From Pseudocitrobacter sp913778145 (GTDB lineage: Bacteria; Pseudomonadota; Gammaproteobacteria; Enterobacterales; Enterobacteriaceae), in assembly GCA_035726825.1 (NCBI GenBank), contig JALNTX010000001.1, positions 62,001 through 126,000 on the forward strand: a stretch of 64,000 nt of DNA, in the 5' to 3' direction. This document shows positions 50,032 through 59,444 of this stretch, in pieces; position 1 is the first letter of the stretch, and the number at the start of each line of letters is the position of its first letter. A program made the translations under genes and the position numbers. The notes beneath the pieces are model-generated. The model ran no database searches. It saw nothing but the letters and a program-made list of their open reading frames with translations, and was not told the DNA's origin.

Positions 50032-51087
50032 TTACTTCTCTGGCAGGACGATATTGCTTTCGGCTAACGTCCCCATGTTGTTATAGATGGCGCACGCGGA
50101 TTCCACGATATGCATCGCCATTGCCGCCCCGCTGCCTTCGCCCAGACGCATCTGCATGTTGAGATACGGCTCAAGCTGCAATGCTTCCAGCGCGATACGT
50201 GCGCCTTTCTCCGCTGACAGATGTGAGGGGATCAAATAGGGTTTGACCGCCGGGGCGATTCGACACGCAGCCAGCGCCGAGGCGTAAGAGAGGAAACCGT
50301 CCAGTACCACCGGCAGGCCACAGGATGCCGCCCCCAGCATCACACCCGTCATGCCAACTAAATCAAAACCGCCCACTTTTGCCAGCACATCAACGCCATC
50401 GGCAGCATTGGGCTGATTAACCGCGATCGCGCGTCGTACCACATCCACTTTATTCGCCAGCTGTGCCTGTGGCAGGTTCGCGCCAATACCGACGGATTCC
50501 TGCGGATCGGCGCCCGTTAACACACTGACAATCGCCGCGGCGGGCGTAGTATTCGCCATGCCCAGCTCACCCACGCCGAACAGCGTCACGCCCTGCTGGG
50601 CCAGATTTTGCGTATAGCGGATAGTTTCCAGCAGTAATTCCTGCGCCTGTTGATGGCGCATTGCCGGGCCACGCGCAATGTTGCCGCTGCCGCGCGCCAC
50701 TTTCATGTTCACCACATCAGGGATAGGATCGGCGTCAATCCCGACATCAATCACATGCACTTTCGCGCCCGCCTGCGCCGCCAGCACGCAAACGCCGGTG
50801 TTGTGGCGAGTCATATTGACGGTCTGGATAGCGGTGACCACCTGCGGTGAAATCGCCACACCTTCATGCCAGACGCCATGATCGGCGCACATCACCAGAA
50901 TCGCTTTTTGCGCCACCTGCGGCTTGCCTTTTAGCCCTGGCATGCCCGCCAGCTGTACCGCCAGCGCTTCCAGACGCCCCAGGCTTCCCGGCGGTTTTAG
51001 CAAGCCGTCGATATGGTGTTGCGCCTGCGCCATCGCGGCGCTATCTAACGCCGGAATGGCGGCGAGCTGCGTAGAGAGTGTTTGCAT
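50032..51087 (-). CDS. cobT: Nicotinate-nucleotide:DMB phosphoribosyltransferase CobT
   Basis: Makes alpha-ribazole phosphate for the lower ligand of cobalamin from nicotinate mononucleotide and dimethylbenzimidazole. 351 residues versus 356 in Salmonella. Visible motifs are LKPPGSLGRLEALAVQLA, MCADHGVWHEGVAISPQVV, GVGELGMANTTPAAAI, and the catalytic Glu in MRLGEGSGAAMAM. Last gene of the cbi-cob operon, 30 bp after cobS. Confidence 0.96.
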   Translation of the reverse strand: MQTLSTQLAAIPALDSAAMAQAQHHIDGLLKPPGSLGRLEALAVQLAGMPGLKGKPQVAQKAILVMCADHGVWHEGVAISPQVVTAIQTVNMTRHNTGVCVLAAQAGAKVHVIDVGIDADPIPDVVNMKVARGSGNIARGPAMRHQQAQELLLETIRYTQNLAQQGVTLFGVGELGMANTTPAAAIVSVLTGADPQESVGIGANLPQAQLANKVDVVRRAIAVNQPNAADGVDVLAKVGGFDLVGMTGVMLGAASCGLPVVLDGFLSYASALAACRIAPAVKPYLIPSHLSAEKGARIALEALQLEPYLNMQMRLGEGSGAAMAMHIVESACAIYNNMGTLAESNIVLPEK

Positions 51088-51117
51088 CTTTTTCCCCGAT
51101 GATCCGTTAAGGCTGGC

Positions 51118-51858
51118 TTAAATCAACGCCAGCAGAAAGACAAGTTCGCCCAGTTCAATGCTTGCGCCCATGGTGTCACCCGTTTGGCCGCCCAGCGTTC
51201 GTTTGAGCAACTGGCCAAGAATAAACACGGCGATGAACGTCACCAGCAGCGCGCGTAGCCCATGCGCGCCCAGCAGCGTCACCACCAGCACCGCAGTCAG
51301 CACAAGGGTTATCACCGCCTGGCGGAAAGTGACTTTGCCAATAAACAGATTGCCCAGCCCCTCTTCACGCGCGTAGCGATGGCGATACATCAGCAACACC
51401 ACGCAGCCGCGGCCGGCGATACAGGCGCAGGCCAGCGCCGCCAGCATCGGCGTGTCTCGCAGCGCCACTTCGTTCACCGCCAGCACTTTGCCAAGCAAAA
51501 CAAAAATGAGCGCTAATCCGCCGTGCGTGCCCAGGCGACTGTCGCGCATGATCTCCAGCATTTTCTCGCGCCGACGCGCAGAGAAGACGCCATCACAAGT
51601 ATCTGCCAGGCCGTCAAGATGGAAACCGCCGGTCAGCAGCGCCAGCGCCAGCACTGCGAAAAATGCCGCCAGCGGCAAGCCGCACCAGGGCTGTAACAGC
51701 ATAAAGACCAGCCCGCTTAATACGCCAAGCAGCAAACCAACGAGGGGAAACGTGACGATGCCCCGGACATATTGATCGATATCCAGGCCCTGCGACCAAC
51801 GCTGAGGCACCGGCAAACGGCTCATAAACGACAGCGTGGCAAAGAAAATCCTGCTCAT
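51118..51858 (-). CDS. cobS: Cobalamin synthase CobS
   Basis: Inner-membrane enzyme that joins adenosyl-GDP-cobinamide to alpha-ribazole (phosphate). 246 residues, about six hydrophobic helices. The conserved acidic motif GFHLDGLADTCDGVFSARRREKMLEIMRDSRLG (split: GGFHLDGLADTCDG, then RDSRLGTHG) is the Mg-binding phosphotransfer site. Overlaps cobU by 4 nt. Confidence 0.96.
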   Translation of the reverse strand: MSRIFFATLSFMSRLPVPQRWSQGLDIDQYVRGIVTFPLVGLLLGVLSGLVFMLLQPWCGLPLAAFFAVLALALLTGGFHLDGLADTCDGVFSARRREKMLEIMRDSRLGTHGGLALIFVLLGKVLAVNEVALRDTPMLAALACACIAGRGCVVLLMYRHRYAREEGLGNLFIGKVTFRQAVITLVLTAVLVVTLLGAHGLRALLVTFIAVFILGQLLKRTLGGQTGDTMGASIELGELVFLLALI

Positions 51859-52397
51859 TTTATTTTGACTCCAATTCCTGACACCACCAGCCAGACGTCA
51901 TCCGCCGCCTGCGCCAGTTTTTGATTCACTCGCCCGGCAATGTCGCGAAAATGGCGCGCCAGACGATTCTCCGGCACGATCCCCATTCCCACTTCATTGG
52001 TTACCAGCACCACCAATGACGGGCAGCGCTGGCAGGCTATAATAAGCTTCTCAATTTCCAGGTCCACCGCACTTTCCAGCGCCGCGAAATCCCAGTTATC
52101 GACATCGCCTTCCCCGCCGTTGGCAAACAGCACGTTGGTCACAAGCGTCGTCACGCACTCCAGTAAAATGGCTTCATCGGGATCGTTGGTCGGGGCGATC
52201 GCCGCGTCTAAATTCTGCCAGCGTTCGGCGGTCCGCCAGTGCGCCGGACGGCTATCGCGATGATGCTGAATACGTGCGTCCATTTCCGCATCGGTAATGT
52301 GCGAGGTGGCGATGTAGAGCACGCGCGGGTAATCGCGCAGCAGGGATTCCGCGTGACGGCTTTTACCGCTGCGCGCGCCACCGGTAACCAGTATCAT
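51855..52397 (-). CDS. cobU: Adenosylcobinamide kinase/guanylyltransferase CobU
   Basis: Bifunctional enzyme phosphorylating and guanylating adenosylcobinamide. 180 residues as in Salmonella. P-loop TGGARSGKSRHAE at the N-terminus, the guanylylated-His region around RIQHHRDSRPAHW, and LVTNEVGMGIVPENRLARHF. Overlaps cobS and cbiP by 4 nt on each side, so translation is coupled. Confidence 0.96.
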   Translation of the reverse strand: MILVTGGARSGKSRHAESLLRDYPRVLYIATSHITDAEMDARIQHHRDSRPAHWRTAERWQNLDAAIAPTNDPDEAILLECVTTLVTNVLFANGGEGDVDNWDFAALESAVDLEIEKLIIACQRCPSLVVLVTNEVGMGIVPENRLARHFRDIAGRVNQKLAQAADDVWLVVSGIGVKIK

Positions 52398-53923
52398 AAT
52401 TGCGGCTCCTGATAGTCGTGCATAATCTGATAAATCTTCTCAATATCAATATGTTCGCGCATCGCATTGGCGAGAATATCGAACTGCTGCGTTTTGTAAT
52501 CGGCATAGCTCACCGTGACGTCCAGCGCGGAAAGCCCTTTGCGCTGACGCAGGGCATTAACGATGCCGCGCGTGAAAGCATCGCTGTCGAATAAGCCGTG
52601 CAGATAAGTGCCAAATACCAGCCCATCGTTGCTGACCGCGCCGTCGGCAAGCGTGGAGCCGTCCGGGCGATGCAACTCGAGTGCCGCACGGCAGTGCGCG
52701 TGGCGAGTGGTGGTACCCATATGAATTTCATACCCGGAGATATCCATCCCGGAGACACTCGCCAACCAGCCGGGAAGCGCGGTTTGCAGGCGCGCACGCG
52801 TTTGCTCGGTGGTTTTCTCCGGCGCAAACAGCGTGTCGGTCGCCAGCAGCCCCAGACCCGGCAGCATGCCGAGCCCCGATTCAATCTCATCGGTTATGGT
52901 CTCGCCAAGCATTTGATAACCACCGCAAATGCCCATCACCGGCGTGCCTTCGCGATGCCGCGCCAGCAGCGCCTGCGTCAGGCCGCTTTGCCGCAGCCAG
53001 TTGAGATCGCCAAGCGTATTTTTGCTGCCGGGAAGAATGATGAGGTCGGCATCGGCCAGTTCCTCCGGCGTGCGCGCGTAACGTACCCGCACATCCGGCT
53101 GCGCCGCCAGTGCGTTCAGGTCAGTGAAGTTGGAAAGATGGGGAAGTTGCGCCACCGCGATGGTGACCGGGCGATCGCCAATATGGCGATAAAGCCCCCG
53201 TTGCATAGCGACGCTGTCTTCCTCTTCAAGGTCGACATCCAGCCACGGCATCACGCCGAGCACCGGCACGCCGGTGAGGTCTTCAATCTGTTTAACGCCA
53301 GGCATCAGCAGCGATACATCGCCGCGAAACTTATTGATGATCACCCCTTTCACCCGCGCGCGCTCATGCTCAAGCAGCAGCGCCAGCGTGCCGTAAATAG
53401 AGGCAAAAACGCCACCCCGGTCGATGTCAGCCACAAGAATCACCGGGCACTGCGCCAGTTCGGCCATACCCATGTTGACGATATCGCGATCGCGCAGATT
53501 GATTTCCGCCGGGCTACCCGCGCCTTCCAGCACCAGCGCATCGTATTCCTGCCCAAGGCTGGTATACACCTCAAGAATTTGCTGACGCAGACGCGGCTTA
53601 TAGTCGTGATAGCTGACAGCGTCCATATCGGTCATCACTTTGCCCATCAGCACTACCTGCGCCTTGCGGTCGCTGGTCGGCTTGAGCAGTACCGGGTTCA
53701 TGCGCACATCCGGCGTAATACCGGCGGCTTCCGCCTGAAAAATCTGCGCGCGCCCCATCTCTTTGCCGTCCGGCGTGATCCCGGAATTGAGCGCCATATT
53801 CTGCGATTTAAACGGTGCGGTCTTCAGCCCGTCCTGATGAAAAATACGGCACAGCCCCGCTACCAGCACACTTTTGCCGACGTCAGAGGCGGTGCCCTGA
53901 ATCATAATTGCCTGCGTCATCAA
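52394..53923 (-). CDS. cbiP: Cobyric acid synthase CbiP
   Basis: ATP- and glutamine-dependent amidation of the b, d, e and g side chains of adenosylcobyrinic acid a,c-diamide. 509 residues. N-terminal dethiobiotin-synthase-like ATPase (MIQGTASDVGKSVLVAGLCR) and C-terminal type I glutamine amidotransferase with nucleophile Cys in PVMGICGGYQMLGE and downstream His in YLHGLFDSD. Salmonella CbiP is 506 aa. 4-nt overlaps to cbiO and cobU. Confidence 0.96.
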   Translation of the reverse strand: MMTQAIMIQGTASDVGKSVLVAGLCRIFHQDGLKTAPFKSQNMALNSGITPDGKEMGRAQIFQAEAAGITPDVRMNPVLLKPTSDRKAQVVLMGKVMTDMDAVSYHDYKPRLRQQILEVYTSLGQEYDALVLEGAGSPAEINLRDRDIVNMGMAELAQCPVILVADIDRGGVFASIYGTLALLLEHERARVKGVIINKFRGDVSLLMPGVKQIEDLTGVPVLGVMPWLDVDLEEEDSVAMQRGLYRHIGDRPVTIAVAQLPHLSNFTDLNALAAQPDVRVRYARTPEELADADLIILPGSKNTLGDLNWLRQSGLTQALLARHREGTPVMGICGGYQMLGETITDEIESGLGMLPGLGLLATDTLFAPEKTTEQTRARLQTALPGWLASVSGMDISGYEIHMGTTTRHAHCRAALELHRPDGSTLADGAVSNDGLVFGTYLHGLFDSDAFTRGIVNALRQRKGLSALDVTVSYADYKTQQFDILANAMREHIDIEKIYQIMHDYQEPQL

Positions 53924-54732
53924 GCTTGCCTCTGATTGTTGTTACGCATATGACTGAAAAATTCATCTTCGGTTTTACACAGCGGCAGGCCAAGTTGGGC
54001 ATGCAGCTTTACCAGCCACGGCTGCGTCAACCCGGCTTTTGCCATTACATCCGCGCGTGAAAAAACGTCGCCCGGTGCGCCCTCGGCCAGCACTTCGCCC
54101 CGGTGCATGACATACACCGCATCGCTCACTTCATAAATCAGGTCAATATCGTGGCTGGAGATCACAACATGATTTCCCTGGTCAACAATGCGCCTGATTA
54201 TCTCAATCATCTGCCTGCGCCCGGACGGATCCAGCCCCGCTGTCGGTTCATCGAGCAACAGATAACGCGCCTTTAGCACCAGCGCGCCGGCAATCGCCAC
54301 GCGCTTTTTTTGCCCATGACTGAGACACTGAATCGGCTGATGGCGGAAGTGTTGTGCATCCACAAGCGTTAGCGCGTCCTCGACGCGGCGGGCGATTTCC
54401 GCCTCATCCACGCCCAGATTGCGCAGTGCAAAAGCGATATCGCTGTCGATATCGGTGTAGAAAATTTGCTGGTCCGGGTCCTGAAAGACGGTCGTAACCT
54501 GCTGGCGAAGCGCCAACAGCCCGCGTTTGCTGTATTCCAGCGGTTTACCCTGCCACAGCACCGCCCCCTGCTGCGGGCGTAATATCCCGCTTAAATTCAT
54601 AAACAGCGTCGATTTTCCGCAGCCGTTGGCCCCTACAAGCCCGGTAACGGCCTGCGCAGAGAAATCAAGATTCAGGCCCGTCAATACCGGGGAATCCTGA
54701 TAGCAAAAACAGAGATTGTTGGTCGCAAGCAT
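53920..54732 (-). CDS. cbiO: Cobalt ECF transporter ATPase CbiO
   Basis: Energises cobalt import with CbiMNQ. 270 residues: Walker A VGANGCGKSTLF, Q-loop VFQDPDQQIFYTD, signature CLSHGQKKRVAIAGAL, Walker B YLLLDEPTAGLD and switch His in VISSHDIDL. Follows cbiQ after 8 bp. Confidence 0.95.
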   Translation of the reverse strand: MLATNNLCFCYQDSPVLTGLNLDFSAQAVTGLVGANGCGKSTLFMNLSGILRPQQGAVLWQGKPLEYSKRGLLALRQQVTTVFQDPDQQIFYTDIDSDIAFALRNLGVDEAEIARRVEDALTLVDAQHFRHQPIQCLSHGQKKRVAIAGALVLKARYLLLDEPTAGLDPSGRRQMIEIIRRIVDQGNHVVISSHDIDLIYEVSDAVYVMHRGEVLAEGAPGDVFSRADVMAKAGLTQPWLVKLHAQLGLPLCKTEDEFFSHMRNNNQRQA

Positions 54733-54740
54733 TCGTGCCT

Positions 54741-55421
54741 CTAAAGGTGAAAATCACCCTGATAAAGTTTGATATCCAGCGTCGTCGCCATCTGTTGATA
54801 ACGCATAAGCACCCTCGTGAACAGCAACCCCACCAGCATCGCCAGCGAGCGATACCCTTTCGGCAGACTACGATACCCAAAACGCAGCGTTTGTGCGCGA
54901 TGAATGGCAAGTGCTTCATCTAACAGGATAAAAATGAAGCGCCAGGTCAGCAGAATTTGTTCAGTGATAAGCCTGGGCACCCGCGCACGCTGAAGCAAAA
55001 CGATAAGCTGATCGAACGGCAGATTAAGCACCAGCCAGAACGTCGCCGACAACGCGCACAGGCTGCGCCAGAATGTGTCGTTGGCGGTGATAAGCCCTGA
55101 AGGCGTAATGCCCAGCCAGTAATCGCCAATGGAAACGCCCCACCACAAACTTTGTGGGTCTCGGCTAATACTGAACAGAATCGTCAGCACACCTACCAGC
55201 AAAAAACCAAACGGCAGCGCCATCCAGCGGCACCAGCGCCACAGGGAAATGCGCGCCACAAAACAGGTTAACGCGGCGGTAAACATCAGCGTTATCACGC
55301 GCCCGAAAACGGGCAGCGTAAATGCCAGCGCCATCAGCAGCAGCCAGAGCAGAAATTTCCACTCTGGCGCGATATACCGCCAGCGGCTCTGATAGCTGAT
55401 GCGGTCAAGCCCGGTCATCAC
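54741..55421 (-). CDS. cbiQ: Cobalt ECF transporter T component CbiQ
   Basis: Transmembrane coupling subunit between CbiMN and CbiO. 226 residues (Salmonella 225), about five helices; the T-component coupling motif with Ala-Arg-Gly pattern is in the segment QRARVPRLITEQILLTWRFI. Start overlaps the end of cbiN by 17 nt. Confidence 0.94.
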   Translation of the reverse strand: MMTGLDRISYQSRWRYIAPEWKFLLWLLLMALAFTLPVFGRVITLMFTAALTCFVARISLWRWCRWMALPFGFLLVGVLTILFSISRDPQSLWWGVSIGDYWLGITPSGLITANDTFWRSLCALSATFWLVLNLPFDQLIVLLQRARVPRLITEQILLTWRFIFILLDEALAIHRAQTLRFGYRSLPKGYRSLAMLVGLLFTRVLMRYQQMATTLDIKLYQGDFHL

Positions 55422-55686
55422 GACGCTGGCGTCCTTTGGTGTAACCGAGAATATAGAAAATCACCGCCGCGCCAATGGAGCCTTGCAGCGTGAACAGTAA
55501 ACTTTCAATCTCGCCGCTGGCGGGCTCATACAGAGGCTGGAACCACGGCTGATAGTCAGGCGCGACCACCTGAATCTGGTTTTCCGCTTCACCGTCCGAC
55601 CCGCCGTATTCGCCGCCGTGATTAATGAAAAACGGCAGGATCACCAGCGCAATCACCATCGCCAATAGAATCAACGTCTTTTTCAT
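55405..55686 (-). CDS. cbiN: Cobalt transport accessory protein CbiN
   Basis: Small auxiliary subunit needed for CbiM activity. 93 residues as in Salmonella, with an N-terminal helix (KKTLILLAMVIALVILPFFI), a periplasmic loop with EPASGEIESLLFTLQGSIGA, and a C-terminal helix ending in YTKGRQRRDDRA. The cbiM stop immediately precedes it. Confidence 0.94.
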   Translation of the reverse strand: MKKTLILLAMVIALVILPFFINHGGEYGGSDGEAENQIQVVAPDYQPWFQPLYEPASGEIESLLFTLQGSIGAAVIFYILGYTKGRQRRDDRA

Positions 55687-56424
55687 TTAATGCCCCTGTA
55701 CGGAAATCAACTGTCGTTTAGTGAGCTGATCGTAAATCAGCACCGTTAATAACCCTTCGGCGATAGCAATCGGGATCTGCGTCAGGCAGAAGATCCCCAT
55801 AAACTTAACGATGGAGCCTGTCGCGCCCGTGTCTGGGTCCGGGAAGGCAACGCCCAGCTGTACGGAGGTGACGAAATAGGTCACTAAATCCGCCAGCATG
55901 GCGCACAAAAACACGCACACATCGCGACGCAGCCCGGCGCGGCAGGCCATTTTCCACACCAGATACCCTACCACCGGGCCTATCACCGCCATCGACATAC
56001 CGTTGGCGCCCAGCGTGGTCAACCCGCCGTGGGCCAGCAACAGCGCCTGGAACAGCAGAACGATTGCACCCAAAATCGCCACCACGCCGGGGCCAAACAG
56101 AATCACCGCCAGACCGACTCCGGTGGGATGCGAGCAGCTTCCGGTGACCGACGGAATTTTCAGTGCGGAAAGCACGAAGATAAACGCCCCGCACAGTGCC
56201 AGCAGCACCTTCTGATGATTATCTTCCGCCACGATGCGGCGCAGGCGGACTAAGCCGTACCACAGGCACGGCAGAAACAGCAGCCACCAGGCCAGCGCCC
56301 ACATCGGCGGCAAAAAACCTTCCATAATGTGCATCGCAAATGCCTGTTCGGGCACCACCATCAGCAGCAGCGCGGCGGCCAGGCCGCTCAGGGAAAGATG
56401 TTTGAGCTGTTTTTCCAGCCTCAT
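55687..56424 (-). CDS. cbiM: Cobalt-specific S component CbiM
   Basis: Co2+-binding membrane subunit. Start at 56424 (MRLEKQLKHLSLSGL), with GGAGG 8 nt upstream, gives 245 residues as in Salmonella; the frame opens five codons earlier over the ribosome site. A cleavable signal ends VPEQAFA, exposing the new N-terminus MHIMEGFLPP, whose Met-His coordinates cobalt together with a conserved downstream His (SCSHPTGVG). Regulated as part of the operon. Confidence 0.95.
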   Translation of the reverse strand: MRLEKQLKHLSLSGLAAALLLMVVPEQAFAMHIMEGFLPPMWALAWWLLFLPCLWYGLVRLRRIVAEDNHQKVLLALCGAFIFVLSALKIPSVTGSCSHPTGVGLAVILFGPGVVAILGAIVLLFQALLLAHGGLTTLGANGMSMAVIGPVVGYLVWKMACRAGLRRDVCVFLCAMLADLVTYFVTSVQLGVAFPDPDTGATGSIVKFMGIFCLTQIPIAIAEGLLTVLIYDQLTKRQLISVQGH

Positions 56425-57134
56425 TGTGCGGTCCTCCACTGTTTATTAACCAGAATGGTTGAGAAGTACGGCAACGGCTGCTCATCGCTGACGTCAGCCA
56501 GGTTGTGCCAGCACTGCTCGCCCGGCAGCGTGGCTTCCGCCATCATCAACGCGCACTCCAGCAGCCCCGCCTGCGCCAGCAGCGCTTTAATGCGAGCGAA
56601 GCGGCCATATACTTTCATCAGTACCAGGCTGTCGTGCTGCGCCAGCGCCTGGGCAATCTCCGCTTCCGGCGCGGTACAGGCAATCACCGCCATCGACTGC
56701 TGCTCCATTGCCAGCGGCGTTTTACTGCGGGCGGCGATGGCGGCAAACGAGGTCACGCCCGGCACAATCTCCAGCCAGTCCGGATTGCCAATACGCGCCA
56801 GCAGAAAGACCCAGGTGCTGAACAGCATCGCGTCGCCCAGCGTGATAAATCCAACCTGTTTACCGGCTTCCACTTCCTGCACCAGCGCAGCGGCAACGTC
56901 GTTCCAGACAGCCTCTTTTTCCGCGCTGTCGGCGCTCATCGGGAAGTGACAGCAGCGGATTTCCGTCTGCTCGCCGAGATATTCCCGCACAATGGAGAGC
57001 GCCAGGCTGTCACCGCCTTTGCGTCCGGCGGGTGCATAAAGAATATCGAGCGAGCCAAGCGTGCGGGCGGCGCGTACGGTAATCAGGTCAGATGCCCCCG
57101 GCCCGGTGCTCAACGCATATAATTTCCCCGTCAT
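56421..57134 (-). CDS. cbiL: Cobalt-factor II C20-methyltransferase CbiL
   Basis: SAM-dependent methylation at C-20 of cobalt-factor II. 237 residues in the class III methyltransferase fold: GKLYALSTGPGASDLITVRA at the start and GFITLGDAMLFSTWVFLL for SAM binding. Four-nt overlaps with cbiK and cbiM. Confidence 0.95.
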   Translation of the reverse strand: MTGKLYALSTGPGASDLITVRAARTLGSLDILYAPAGRKGGDSLALSIVREYLGEQTEIRCCHFPMSADSAEKEAVWNDVAAALVQEVEAGKQVGFITLGDAMLFSTWVFLLARIGNPDWLEIVPGVTSFAAIAARSKTPLAMEQQSMAVIACTAPEAEIAQALAQHDSLVLMKVYGRFARIKALLAQAGLLECALMMAEATLPGEQCWHNLADVSDEQPLPYFSTILVNKQWRTAQ

Positions 57135-57925
57135 GCGGCTTCTCCCAGGGTTTCGTTAAGTGCCTGATGAAGATGTTTTACGAACATCGCCCGTACCTGC
57201 GGATTTTCGCCCAGTCCGCGCAGCCACGGCGTCGCGGCGATCCCGGCGGCGTTAAACAAGGTTTTCCAGGAATCGTCTTCATCAGAGGCCATGTCGTTAA
57301 TCGCATGATCGCCCGCGACCAGCATCAGCGGCATCAGGTGAACCGCACTCACGCCTTCGCGTTGCAGGCTGGCAATCAGACCGTCCACTTCCGGGTAACT
57401 CTCAACCGCGCCGACGCGTGCAGGGAATTGCTGCGCGGTCATCATATGGTCGAGACAGGCATAGGCGGCAAAGGCATGGTGGCTGGCACCGTGGCCCATA
57501 AAGACCACTTTCTCTTTCGCGGTGAGCGCGGGCATTTGCAGGCGCAGCGCTGACATCAGGTCAACGTAGTCATCGTGGGTGCTCAATAAAGGCGCGCCCA
57601 GCGTCAGTCGGGTAAATAGCGGGCGTAAAGACTGTACTTCGTTAGCAATCTTTTCGTATTCATCACCGTTGATAATATGCAGCGATTGAATCGCCACATC
57701 CTGATACCCCTGCTCCGCCAGTTTTTGCAGCGCCTGCAACGGGGTATCAATCTCGATACCGTCGCGCTGTTTCAGCTTGCGGATAATCATCCCGGAAGTG
57801 AAGGCGCGAAACAGGTCGCGATCCGGGCAACTGGCGGCAAGCTCATGCTCACAGGCCACGATATTTTTCTCACAGGTTTCGGGGTAGCTGGTGCCGAAGC
57901 TGACGACCAGAAGGGCTTTTTTCAT
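57131..57925 (-). CDS. cbiK: Anaerobic sirohydrochlorin cobaltochelatase CbiK
   Basis: Inserts Co2+ into sirohydrochlorin, the committed step of the oxygen-independent route. 264 residues (same as Salmonella). Metal/active-site His residues are in FMGHGASHHAFAAYACLD and HLMPLMLVAGDHAINDM. Its presence marks the early-cobalt (anaerobic) pathway. Confidence 0.96.
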   Translation of the reverse strand: MKKALLVVSFGTSYPETCEKNIVACEHELAASCPDRDLFRAFTSGMIIRKLKQRDGIEIDTPLQALQKLAEQGYQDVAIQSLHIINGDEYEKIANEVQSLRPLFTRLTLGAPLLSTHDDYVDLMSALRLQMPALTAKEKVVFMGHGASHHAFAAYACLDHMMTAQQFPARVGAVESYPEVDGLIASLQREGVSAVHLMPLMLVAGDHAINDMASDEDDSWKTLFNAAGIAATPWLRGLGENPQVRAMFVKHLHQALNETLGEAA

Positions 57926-58722
57926 CGATCTTCTCCTTCCGCCGTCGCCAGCCAGCGTGCTAAACGCTGCTGCACATCGGCGCGATTTTCCAGTAGTTCT
58001 TCCCCCGACACCAGCGGTGCCGGGCGCGTAATGACGATGCAGGGTATGCCCGCATCCAGACAGGGCTGCACTTTTTCCTGATAACCGCCCTCAGCGCCTG
58101 AGGATTTGGTAATCACCACATCGGCGTGGCACTGGCGGTAAAACGCGGCGTTAAACTCCGCACTGAACGGGCCGCAGAGAGCGAAAATCTCGCCCACCCC
58201 GAAACCCAGTTCGACGCACTGGTTTATCACTTCAGGTACCGGTAATACGCGGGCCAGCAGCGTTTTCTCCGGCAGGCCCGCGCGCCACAGCGCTAAATCT
58301 TTACTGCCGGTGGTGAGCAATACGCGCTCGCCAAAACGGCTTGCTACGTCGCACGCCTGGCGGATATCTGGCACAAAATGTAGCAACGGGTGAGTGAGAT
58401 CGCGGAGCTGTTCCGGGCGCTGATAGCGGCTCAGCACTACGCCCGCCGCTTCACAGGCGCGCAGCACATTGCGGCTCACCACTTCGGCGTAGGGATGCGA
58501 CGCGTCAATCACCCAGCGCGTGTTATTTTCTTTTAACCACGTCACCATTTGCGCCAGCTCCAGCCGCCCGCAGCGTACCTGCCCGCGAATATCGCCCGCC
58601 AACTGCTGCCCGGTTGGCGTGGCAACTGAAAGGGTGTAATGCACATTTGCGGCATCCAGTAACTGGCAAATCATCCGCGCATCGCTGGTGCCGCCGATAA
58701 CCAGCACATCACCAAAATTCAC
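57922..58722 (-). CDS. cbiJ: Cobalt-precorrin-6A reductase CbiJ
   Basis: NAD(P)H-dependent reduction of the macrocycle of cobalt-precorrin-6A. 266 residues; starts MNFGDVLVIGGTSDARMICQLL, a nucleotide-binding-like strand, with the conserved VIDASHPYAEVVSRN and LLTTGSKDLALW. Overlaps its neighbours by 4 nt. Confidence 0.94.
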   Translation of the reverse strand: MNFGDVLVIGGTSDARMICQLLDAANVHYTLSVATPTGQQLAGDIRGQVRCGRLELAQMVTWLKENNTRWVIDASHPYAEVVSRNVLRACEAAGVVLSRYQRPEQLRDLTHPLLHFVPDIRQACDVASRFGERVLLTTGSKDLALWRAGLPEKTLLARVLPVPEVINQCVELGFGVGEIFALCGPFSAEFNAAFYRQCHADVVITKSSGAEGGYQEKVQPCLDAGIPCIVITRPAPLVSGEELLENRADVQQRLARWLATAEGEDR

Positions 58723-59444
58723 AGCACGTACCCTCGCGGCGTGATCATCAGGCCATCCTGCACGTAGGTAGTTTTATTGCCGACAATCACCAGGCTTGTC
58801 ATATCCACCGGCGTGAAATCCATCTCGCCGAGCGTAGTCACCCATTTTTCCTCTTTTTTACGCCCGGCGGATTTCACTACCCCCACCGGCGTGTCGGCAC
58901 TTTTACTGCCCGCCAGTAGCTCAAACGCACGCGCCAAATGCCCTTCGCGGCCCCGGCTGCGCGGGTTATAGAAGCAGATAACAAAGTCAGCCTCCCCGGC
59001 GGCAATAATGCGTTTTTCAATGACCGGCCATGGCGTCAGCAGGTCGCTCAGGCTGATGTGGCAGAAGTCATGCATCAACGGTGCGCCAAGCAACGACGCT
59101 GCCGCAATACTGGCGGTCATACCCGGAATCAGGCGCACCTCCACATCAAGCTTCTGTTTGCTGACCAGCTCCAGCACCAGCCCCGCCATACCGTAAATAC
59201 CGGCATCGCCGCTGCTAATCAGCGCCACATTATGCCCCGCTTGCGCGAGGTCAATGGCGGTCTGGCAACGCTCAATCTCTTTGCACATTCCGGTTTTGAT
59301 CACTTGCTTTTCACCGGTAAAGGCTTTCACCAGGTGGGTGTAGGTTTTGTAGCCGACGATGATTTCTGCGGCCTGTAACGCTTCCACCGCTTCCATGGTC
59401 ATCATTGCCTGCGATCCCGGACCAATTCCAATAACGGTTAACAT
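58719..59444 (-). CDS. cbiH: Cobalt-precorrin-3 C17-methyltransferase CbiH
   Basis: Methylates C-17 and drives ring contraction. 241 residues (Salmonella 241). SAM-binding MLTVIGIGPGSQAMMTMEAV and LISSGDAGIYGMAGL; the substrate-site segment FVICFYNPRSRGREGHL is family-specific. Starts directly at the cbiG stop (1-nt overlap). Confidence 0.95.
   Translation of the reverse strand: MLTVIGIGPGSQAMMTMEAVEALQAAEIIVGYKTYTHLVKAFTGEKQVIKTGMCKEIERCQTAIDLAQAGHNVALISSGDAGIYGMAGLVLELVSKQKLDVEVRLIPGMTASIAAASLLGAPLMHDFCHISLSDLLTPWPVIEKRIIAAGEADFVICFYNPRSRGREGHLARAFELLAGSKSADTPVGVVKSAGRKKEEKWVTTLGEMDFTPVDMTSLVIVGNKTTYVQDGLMITPRGYVL

Noticed and set aside
52598..53935. Plus-strand open frame of 445 codons opposite cbiP
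   Set aside because: Shadow of a GC-rich coding strand; basic, Arg/His-rich composition, no ribosome site, and cbiP on the other strand is unmistakable.
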